Assembly (NCBI GenBank): GCA_902803745.1
Contig: CADCRB010000105.1
Coordinates: 1-6,039, forward strand
Length of the DNA stretch: 6,039 bases
DNA from: an uncultured Lachnospiraceae bacterium
GTDB taxonomy: Bacteria; Bacillota; Clostridia; Lachnospirales; Lachnospiraceae
Direction of reading: 5' to 3'
Position numbers and translations under genes: made by a program. Shown here one piece after another: positions 1 to 4,710 of this stretch. Position 1 is the first letter of the stretch. The number at the start of each line of letters is the position of its first letter. The notes beneath the pieces were generated by a model. The model was not told the origin of the DNA. It was given only the letters and a program-made list of their open reading frames with translations, and did no database searches.

Positions 1-180
1 CAGCTATGTCACTAAGAAAGTGCATATATGAATCTGCTCCGGACGGGGCCGGCATTATTCACATCCGTGTTCAGTAATGCCTCTCGCGTACATCCTTGTA
101 CGCTCGCCCCTGATGATAGGAGCACTTTCTAAGTGACATTACGCCTCGAAAAAGTACTGCGCAGAAAACATCTTAATCCC
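1..180 (+). repeat. Left arm of a 180-bp inverted repeat
   Basis: Bases 1-180 match the reverse complement of 259-436 with about 8 substitutions and 2 single-base indels (about 94% identity, counted by eye). The outermost 14 bases (CAGCTATGTCACTA) match perfectly. Because the arm starts at the window edge, it may extend further left. No gene is seen in it. The arms surround a 78-bp loop. As transcribed RNA, the two arms could form one very long duplex. Confidence 0.93.
6..139. repeat. Branched palindromic unit within the left arm
   Basis: The left arm can fold on itself. An outer stem pairs 6-23 with 122-139 (17 of 18). Inside it GGGGC (45-49) pairs with GCCCC (106-110), and this encloses two side hairpins: GGCATTA (51-57) with TAATGCC (75-81), and GCGTACA (86-92) with TGTACGC (97-103, loop TCCT). 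The result is a Y- or cloverleaf-like fold about 134 nt long. The pairing is directly visible; folding in the cell is inferred. Confidence 0.75.
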
Positions 181-202
181 TAGAGCACTTTCAGTTATTA
201 AT

Positions 203-238
203 CTCTTATCCCAGCAAGTCTTAACAAAATGTATCTGC
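203..238 (+). repeat. 36-bp direct repeat, copy 1 (inside the inverted-repeat loop)
   Basis: This copy starts CTCTTATCCCAGCAAG and ends AAAATGTATCTGC, identical to 460-495. Its first part, CTTATCCCAGC (205-215), is also repeated in inverted form at 256-266, so the loop can pair with the inner end of the right arm. Three related copies, two direct and one inverted and partial, thus lie within 300 bp. Confidence 0.93.
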
Positions 239-258
239 TCAACTGTCTCAGGCTCGCT

Positions 259-436
259 GGGATAAGATGTTTTCTGCGCCGTACTTTTTCGAGGCGTAAT
301 GTCACTTAAAAGTGCTCCTGTCATCAGGGGCGAGCGTACACGGATGTACGCGAGAGGCATTACTGAACACGGATGTGAATAATGCCGGCCCCGTCGGGAG
401 CAGATGTATAAATGCACTTTTTTAGTGACATAGCTG
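259..436 (-). repeat. Right arm of the 180-bp inverted repeat
   Basis: This is the inverted copy of bases 1-180, ending in TAGTGACATAGCTG (423-436). It differs from the left arm at scattered single positions, many in loops or at stem edges of the internal hairpins. An open minus-strand frame of 92 codons (139-417) crosses this arm, the loop and part of the left arm, but it has no ribosome binding site or family resemblance and is better explained as repeat sequence. Confidence 0.93.
299..431. repeat. Branched palindromic unit within the right arm (inverted copy)
   Basis: The same nested stems occur in reverse orientation: outer ATGTCACT...AGTGC with GCACT...AGTGACAT, GGGGC with GCCCC, GGCATTA with TAATGCC, and GCGTACA with TGTACGC around loop CGGA. 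In the outer stem the G-C pair of the left unit (16-129) is absent: the G has become A and its partner C is lost. The stem stays mostly paired apart from a small bulge or mismatch. Confidence 0.72.
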
Positions 437-459
437 AGAAAAAACTACAAGCAGAAAAA

Positions 460-495
460 CTCTTATCCCAGCAAGTCTTAACAAAATGTATCTGC
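460..495 (+). repeat. 36-bp direct repeat, copy 2 (outside the inverted repeat)
   Basis: A perfect copy of 203-238. It is preceded by GCAGAAAAA (451-459), similar to the GCAGAAAACA that precedes the related motif at the inner end of the arms (161-170), so homology extends a little beyond 36 bp. It lies between the right arm and the 502-529 hairpin. Confidence 0.93.
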
Positions 496-501
496 CTTAT
501 G

Positions 502-529
502 GGGCACACGAATCGTCATTCGTGCGCCC
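502..529. repeat. 12-bp hairpin downstream of the tube gene
   Basis: GGGCACACGAAT (502-513) and ATTCGTGCGCCC (518-529) pair across a 4-nt loop. On the plus strand one position is an A-C mismatch. In a minus-strand transcript that position becomes a G-U wobble, so all 12 pairs form in RNA read in the direction of the injection-system operon. No T-run follows closely on either strand, so a plain Rho-independent terminator is unlikely. A 3'-end stabiliser, a processing site, or a pause or bidirectional stop are options. Confidence 0.7.
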
Positions 530-575
530 TTAAAGCATATGCATTTGATATTACTGTCTTACCGTCCTGATAGTG

Positions 576-605
576 AAAAAATATTGTTTACATAATACCA
601 CAATA
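576..605 (-). terminator. Weak intrinsic-terminator-like hairpin after the tube gene
   Basis: About 12 nt past the tube stop codon the minus strand can pair TATTGT (605-600) with ACAATA (587-582), directly followed by six T residues (581-576). The position and T-run suit a terminator, but the stem is only 6 A/T-rich pairs with a 12-nt loop, so it may be weak or accidental. Confidence 0.3.
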
Positions 606-617
606 CCCAAACTGTAT

Positions 618-1121
618 TTAGTTAGGTATTACCAGCTCCTCGTACGCGATCTCTACGCTCTCAATTGCCACGTCAGAGTTCTTTGCGTCAAGGTCGGGCG
701 CATTGTACTTTGCAACCCATGCATTGGTAAGTGTCCAGGTCCTCGTACCGGTAGGAGATGTAACCGTCTGCGTCGGCGCTCCCGGGTTGATATCGATAAG
801 CTCAATGGTCATATCGTATCTTGGCATCTGTCCTCTTGTCTCACTCACGCACTCCTGTATCCAGGTCTTGAAGGCGCTCTCTATGATGTATCCCATCCGG
901 AGCGTCACGTTTCCGTGCTTCACCAGACCCGGTATCTTGACCGGCGCAAGTGATCCTGAGTTACCCTGCCTGAACTCTATAACATCAACTGAGCTCTCGA
1001 CACCCGTCACCTCGGAAAAAGCCGCTGTTCCGGCAATCTGCGCAACGGTGACGAGGAAATTCATCTTGGTTAACGGATAATATGAACCTTTACCGTTATC
1101 ATAAGTATTAGCCTGTCCCAT
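618..1121 (-). CDS. Inner tail tube protein (gp19/Hcp-like, conserved phage tail region family)
   Basis: The 167-residue product fits the T4 gp19-like tube family used in eCIS. It stacks as rings inside the sheath to form the delivery channel. Family features in order: YYPLTKMNFLVTV (14-26), the AAFSEVTGVESSVDVIEFRQ block (33-52), KIPGLVKHGNVTLRMG (62-77), FKTWI (84-88), RYDMTIELID (101-110), and the C-terminal WTLTNAWVAKYNAPDLDAKN (129-148) followed by VAIESVEIAYEEL (151-163). Length is in the usual range for eCIS tube proteins, so it is complete. The gene follows the sheath after 32 nt, with AGGAAG about 10 nt before the ATG. The sheath-tube order is standard, and equal demand for both products fits co-transcription. 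It is the last recognisable gene on this strand within the window; the structured repeat region follows it. Only one tube paralogue is visible. Confidence 0.96.
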   Translation of the reverse strand: MGQANTYDNGKGSYYPLTKMNFLVTVAQIAGTAAFSEVTGVESSVDVIEFRQGNSGSLAPVKIPGLVKHGNVTLRMGYIIESAFKTWIQECVSETRGQMPRYDMTIELIDINPGAPTQTVTSPTGTRTWTLTNAWVAKYNAPDLDAKNSDVAIESVEIAYEELVIPN

Positions 1122-1153
1122 AATCTGTCATCTTCCTTTCTTTTTATTTCACC

Positions 1154-2854
1154 TTATGACTCTCCGCCGCCGCCTGCTTCTGCTGTGAACTGTGTCACAC
1201 GGAAGATGACGAACTCTGCGGGTTTCGAAGGTGCTATGCCTATGTTGCATATCAGTCTGCCGTTATTGATATCGTCCCTCGACATTGTGGTCGGTCCGAT
1301 CTCTACGAAATAGCTTGTTGCAGGTGAATCTCCCGCAAGCATGCCGTTCCTCCACAGACCATCAAGGAAGCCTGATATGGAAAGCTCTACTCTCTGCCAA
1401 AGTGTCGCATCATTAGGCTCAAACACAACCCAGTTGGTATTTGCCTTGATACTCTCCTCCACATAGATGAAGAGTCTGCGCACATTGACATACTTGAATG
1501 AAGCATTTGATGAAGCAGTCCTTGCGCCCCAGATCCTGATACCCTGGCCTGGCAATGCACGGATCAGGTTAATGCCTTCCGGGTTAAGCATATCCTGCTC
1601 ATCCTTTGTGTAATTGGTCTTCAGCCCTGAGCAGAAGACTGTCTCATTTGCCGGTGCCTTATGCACGCCCCTGTTCTGGTCTGTCCTGGAATAAACTCCC
1701 ATGACTGCGCCTGAGGGCGGTATATAGTCCGACTTGTTGGAAGATCTGTCAAATACCTCTATCCAGGGATGATACATTGCCGCATAAGTGGAATCTATCA
1801 TGCCTCTGTAACCAATCAGGTCAGAAGTCTTGTACATATCGGCGGGCATATCTATGACAGCGAAGCGGCTCTTTAAGTTTTCGCAATGTCCTACCAGTGA
1901 TACGACAACCTCCGGAATGGTGATGCCGGGCACTGCCAGCATGCTCACATTGTTGTTTTCGATGAATGACTGCAGTCCGGTGCGCTTTCCGGGTCCGCCG
2001 TCCTCACCTATGAAGGTTCCCGCGTTCACCTTAGACACTGAGCCGTCTGAGCCTCCCTCAAGGAAGAATGCTCCGCTTTCGACTCCCTCGCCAAGGATCT
2101 CCTCAACAGGGTTTCCGGCCTTTTCCATAGGCTTTACTGCCACATCCACAAGCTCACTTCCTGCAAGCTTAGAGCCGATGTACTTAGGCGATCCGATATT
2201 GAAGCTGAGCTCCTGATATCTCTCTGCATCGTCACCGTACCTTATGCCCATATCAAATGTCACAAGATATACAAGCGACTTGGGAATGATAGCATCATCC
2301 ACAGCCTCATCCGGAAGCTCATCCGTGAAGGTAATGATCCTGTCCATTATGGTTTTAATGGTGGTATATGTGCCTTCAAACTCAACGATATCTCCCTCTC
2401 TGAAGCCGTCGGTGATTTTAGCCTTGTAGCCGGTTTCCGTCTTTTCGAGCAGCTGGAGCTTCTGCTTCTTCACAGTGTTCAGAGTGATCTGAACCTTATC
2501 GCCCCATAAGCCCGGGTTCTTGGCAGTTACGGTGAGTATGCCTTTCTCGGCGCTGGATGCCTCTGCGTCAGGGGGAGCTACCCTCATAACGAAACATCTT
2601 GTGCCGCCGTTTGCGAAAAACTGCTCCACGCTGTTAGCGAGGAATCTATACTCTCCATAGGCAAATTCACTTAAGAATCCGCCGAACTGCTGTGTGAATG
2701 CTTTGAAATTAGGAACGAATGCAGGAGCGCCGATAACGGGTCCTTTTTCGGCAAGACCGATAAATCCCGCCGTGCTTGTTCCTACTCCTTCAATACTCCG
2801 TGGGGAATTATCATACTCCTCCACGTATACTCCTGGTGAAAAATATTCTGCCAT
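1154..2854 (-). CDS. Contractile tail sheath protein
   Basis: The 566-residue product would form the outer sheath that contracts and drives the inner tube through the target envelope. N-terminal hallmarks are YFSPGVYVEEYDNSPRSIEG (4-23), VGTSTAGFIGLAEKGP (24-39), FGGF (57-60) and FFANGGTRCFVMRV (79-92). A KNPGLWGDKVQITL segment (112-125) precedes a variable inserted beta domain (about 130-215). LEGGSDGS (265-272) opens the conserved core with GLQSFIE and LAVPG. The C-terminal domain has MYHPWIEVFD (360-369), PPSGAVMGVYSRTDQNRGVH (379-398), INLIRALPGQGIRIWGART (428-446), KYVNVRRLFIYVEESI (454-469) and SKPAEFVIFRVTQ (543-555). The C-terminal arm is intact, so the protein should be polymerisation-competent. 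It is somewhat long for an eCIS sheath because of the inserted domain. The minus-strand RBS AGAAAGGAAAGA precedes the ATG by about 7 nt. Only one sheath is visible, whereas PVC and Afp clusters carry three paralogues. Confidence 0.97.
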   Translation of the reverse strand: MAEYFSPGVYVEEYDNSPRSIEGVGTSTAGFIGLAEKGPVIGAPAFVPNFKAFTQQFGGFLSEFAYGEYRFLANSVEQFFANGGTRCFVMRVAPPDAEASSAEKGILTVTAKNPGLWGDKVQITLNTVKKQKLQLLEKTETGYKAKITDGFREGDIVEFEGTYTTIKTIMDRIITFTDELPDEAVDDAIIPKSLVYLVTFDMGIRYGDDAERYQELSFNIGSPKYIGSKLAGSELVDVAVKPMEKAGNPVEEILGEGVESGAFFLEGGSDGSVSKVNAGTFIGEDGGPGKRTGLQSFIENNNVSMLAVPGITIPEVVVSLVGHCENLKSRFAVIDMPADMYKTSDLIGYRGMIDSTYAAMYHPWIEVFDRSSNKSDYIPPSGAVMGVYSRTDQNRGVHKAPANETVFCSGLKTNYTKDEQDMLNPEGINLIRALPGQGIRIWGARTASSNASFKYVNVRRLFIYVEESIKANTNWVVFEPNDATLWQRVELSISGFLDGLWRNGMLAGDSPATSYFVEIGPTTMSRDDINNGRLICNIGIAPSKPAEFVIFRVTQFTAEAGGGGES

Positions 2855-2877
2855 CTTAATATCTTTCCTTTCTTTTT

Positions 2878-3267
2878 TTAATCAGCGTTTACTTTCATCT
2901 GTCCGGGTAAAGTGATACTAATCGAACCCGCATAAGCACACATCATCTTGCAGTCCTGTGTAAGACAGGGCTTGCTGTCGATCAAAACCTTTGGCTTTGT
3001 AGGTATCCATATACCTGCGGGAACCGGTGTGCATGGCTGGGGAGTAAGTACTCCCAATGCTGCGGCAGTTGCTGCAGCGACTGCCGGATTTGCCATAGAT
3101 ACACACATGCCGAAGGGCCCTACATTGGACATTCCTGCCGCATCCTGTATTGTAGCGGCGGGTTTTCCCTCCGCGAGCACCTTAGACTGCGACGTAACCT
3201 TTAAGGGCGCCGGCGCCGTACCCATGGTACACATCAGATTTGCACCTACATTAACGAGAAGACTCAT
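2878..3267 (-). CDS. DUF4280 PAAR-like protein (probable spike tip)
   Basis: The 129-residue protein matches the DUF4280 pattern throughout: VNVGANLMCTMGTAPAPL at the N-terminus (5-22), ATIQDA (38-43), NVGPFGMC (48-55), NPAVAAATAAALGVLTPQPC (60-79), then IWIP and a final CKMMCAYAGSISI...PGQ block (106-123). Cysteines at 13, 55, 79, 101, 106 and 110 are in family-like places and could bind metal or form cross-links. DUF4280 members are PAAR-like and are expected to form or cap the pointed tip of the spike; this role is known by analogy. The ATG overlaps the TGA of the upstream beta-sandwich gene by 4 nt, and the sheath gene starts 23 nt after the stop. Placement directly before the sheath, away from any visible VgrG-like gene, is notable. 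The length fits a stand-alone tip with no effector extension. Confidence 0.9.
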   Translation of the reverse strand: MSLLVNVGANLMCTMGTAPAPLKVTSQSKVLAEGKPAATIQDAAGMSNVGPFGMCVSMANPAVAAATAAALGVLTPQPCTPVPAGIWIPTKPKVLIDSKPCLTQDCKMMCAYAGSISITLPGQMKVNAD

Positions 3268-4010
3268 ACCAGTTTATCCTCCTGACCTGTAAAGCAGGTC
3301 TCCTTGAACCTGATCTCCGATCCTGCCTCATAGCGGATAAGGTACTTAAGGCCAGTGCCGCTGTCCCGTACTCTTATCAGGTAATCCCCGTTTTCGGACA
3401 CCTGCCCGAATATCACACGCGCTATCGCAAGGTTTGAGATCTGCTCTTCCCTGACCGGCTCTCTAAGTCTGACAGACTGAAGCGAGGCGGAAGCCTCCAC
3501 TTCGATTTTTTCATAGCTTGTTTTGTCTGCATTAAGCATTCCGTAATACTTGTCATCAAGATTCACGGATCCACCGCCGTTAGTAAAGACAGTGAGTTCA
3601 TTCGTCTTTTTGTTAAACTCTTTTGCATAGCAGACAGGTCTGTCAAGGCATACAGCCTCGATCGATTTAAGAAAAGGAAGAGTACCCGAGAAACTAAGCA
3701 CTTTTTCTCCCCTTGACATGCTCTCAGATGGCATCAGGAACACATCACATTCCGGAATCCTATCGTCTAACTCTTCGTAACGAACCCTTTTCTCATATAT
3801 TTCATACCCGAATACTTCTATCTGCATGAGAAAATCCTCTCTGCCGGTATTAATAAATACATAAGTACCAGGGTCTTTTGGATCCGGTTTGACAGGAATG
3901 CCGTCTCTCTTGAAAATAATGTTTCTTTCAGTCACCTGCGCCCCCGTAGTAGTGTCAATAAGCCGCACCAAAAGGTCCAGTTTTGCGCTTATTACGGAAG
4001 CCATCATCAT
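3264..4010 (-). CDS. eCIS-associated protein with N-terminal carboxypeptidase-regulatory-like beta-sandwich
   Basis: This 248-residue protein is not one I can name. Residues about 9-94 follow the pattern of a carboxypeptidase regulatory-like / Ig-like beta-sandwich: LDLLVRLIDTTTGAQV (11-26), a KPDPKDPGTYVFIN turn and strand (41-54), MQIEVFGYE with the typical aromatic Gly-Tyr (62-70), and a closing DVFLMPSE strand (89-96). Residues about 100-248 look like a second mostly beta region (VCYAKEF, LTVFTNGGG, ARVIFGQ, YLIRVRD, KYLIRYE) without a recognised family. There is no signal peptide or membrane helix. Its stop codon overlaps the start of the DUF4280 PAAR-like gene in an ATGA arrangement (3264-3267), implying translational coupling. 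I infer that the two products act together, for example as a spike-tip adaptor, fibre or cargo-loading piece, but the sequence does not prove this. Three ATG codons in tandem (MMM) leave the exact start open by up to two residues. Confidence 0.82.
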   Translation of the reverse strand: MMMASVISAKLDLLVRLIDTTTGAQVTERNIIFKRDGIPVKPDPKDPGTYVFINTGREDFLMQIEVFGYEIYEKRVRYEELDDRIPECDVFLMPSESMSRGEKVLSFSGTLPFLKSIEAVCLDRPVCYAKEFNKKTNELTVFTNGGGSVNLDDKYYGMLNADKTSYEKIEVEASASLQSVRLREPVREEQISNLAIARVIFGQVSENGDYLIRVRDSGTGLKYLIRYEAGSEIRFKETCFTGQEDKLV

Positions 4011-4014
4011 TTTT

Positions 4015-4020
4015 CCTCCT
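4015..4020 (-). promoter_or_regulatory. Strong ribosome binding site before three tandem ATG codons
   Basis: The minus strand reads AGGAGG, then AAAA, then ATGATGATG. Spacing is 4 nt to the first ATG, 7 nt to the second and 10 nt to the third. The usual Shine-Dalgarno spacing favours the second ATG (4005-4007), with the third also possible. The 4010 start is therefore the longest reading, not certainly the used one. Confidence 0.75.
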
Positions 4021-4087
4021 TTCTTCTGATTAGGATCCGCCGGGGACTATGCCCTGGCCTCTTGAGTATTGTGGAGATCGGAAAGTA

Positions 4088-4678
4088 TTACGCTTCCTCT
4101 TCTCCGGGAACCTGCAGCGAAAAGCTTGCATCCACGACACGCGGTGTATCAATGATGTCACCGCTTGACAGGTATACGGGTGCCGCCTTGTAAAACAGGC
4201 TGATCTGATAAGGCTTGTTGATCGCCTGCCACACCCTTACCTTCTCCTCCAGACTTATCTTCGCCTGAGACAGTGTGATCGGAGGCTCCTGGGTGGTAAG
4301 CCATGACTGCAGCTCATTGGGGTACACAGACGGCTTGTCATTAACTATCTGCGCGACCTTACCAATGATCTTTTGTATATCCGGCGCCTTTAGTCCCATC
4401 TGGGAGGAGCCGTTAATAAAGACCATATAATAAAGCGCATATGGTCTGGGCGGCTTTTGAAGCTCGGCCTTACCCCGCTGCACCAGCCTCGGAGTAGACA
4501 CCTGCACGTCTTCCACTACGTCATAGAGATAGAGGCCCACTATATAGTCCACATCCTGTGACAGAGGAGAAGATATCTCTATATTATTGGGTGAAGGTAT
4601 AGGCTCCGGACACATCTTCTCCCGGAGTGTCTTCACTATATATGCACTTACGTCCGCTATAATTGGATAATCAGCCAT
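4088..4678 (-). CDS. DUF4255 (Pvc16/Afp16-like) tail terminator protein
   Basis: Length is 196 residues, usual for the DUF4255 (Pvc16 N-terminal domain) family. Family members cap the end of the tube and sheath in extracellular contractile injection systems. Family-like segments in order: N-terminal helix IIADVSAYIVKTLRE (6-20); beta strand IEISSPLS (33-40); VGLYLYDVVED (47-57); proline-rich KPPRPYALYYMVF (75-87); helix IIGKVAQIVND (104-114); and the closing block EEKVRVWQAI...YQISLFYKAAPVYL (144-170), with the conserved Trp of the 'W.a....y..sl.Y' pattern. A GAGG motif on the minus strand lies about 10 nt before the ATG, in the 32-nt gap after the upstream gene. It sits between the linker protein and a beta-sandwich protein. 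DUF4255 in an operon with sheath, tube and PAAR-like genes is the main reason to call this an eCIS and not a phage tail. Assignment is from remembered family patterns, not a search. Confidence 0.88.
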   Translation of the reverse strand: MADYPIIADVSAYIVKTLREKMCPEPIPSPNNIEISSPLSQDVDYIVGLYLYDVVEDVQVSTPRLVQRGKAELQKPPRPYALYYMVFINGSSQMGLKAPDIQKIIGKVAQIVNDKPSVYPNELQSWLTTQEPPITLSQAKISLEEKVRVWQAINKPYQISLFYKAAPVYLSSGDIIDTPRVVDASFSLQVPGEEEA

Positions 4679-4710
4679 AATTCTACTACCTCATATTTAT
4701 GATCCACTGT

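Larger units (their letters stand above)
1..617. other. Gene-free structured region downstream of the tube gene
   Basis: I find no credible coding region, tRNA or rRNA here. The stretch is made of the 180-bp inverted repeat with its 78-bp loop, two copies of a 36-bp direct repeat, the 12-bp hairpin, an 8-bp palindrome GCATATGC (535-542), and the weak terminator-like hairpin next to the tube stop. It probably marks the end of this part of the operon or a repeat element inserted between operon segments. Confidence 0.8.

Noticed and set aside
139..417. Minus-strand open frame of 92 codons inside the inverted repeat
   Set aside because: It crosses right arm, loop and left arm of the repeat, has no Shine-Dalgarno sequence, and its Arg/Ser/Pro-rich product matches no family I know. 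The open frame is better explained by the repeat.
1..436. CRISPR array or insertion sequence
   Set aside because: The repeats are not regularly spaced with unique spacers, and no transposase is encoded between or beside the arms, so neither label is supported. A non-autonomous element remains possible.
573..1080. Plus-strand open frames opposite the tube gene
   Set aside because: They are antisense to a clear tube gene, overlap each other in different frames, and have no ribosome binding sites.
1108..1131. ATG at 1129-1131 just upstream of the tube start, encoding a 7-codon frame
   Set aside because: It touches the Shine-Dalgarno sequence with no spacing, is out of frame with the tube gene, and stops at once; probably chance.
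1830..2915. Plus-strand open frames opposite the sheath gene
   Set aside because: They are antisense shadows of a well-conserved sheath gene, Ser/Pro-rich and without family patterns.
2918..3292. Alternative frames on both strands over the DUF4280 gene
   Set aside because: The DUF4280 frame carries the full family pattern; the others do not resemble proteins.
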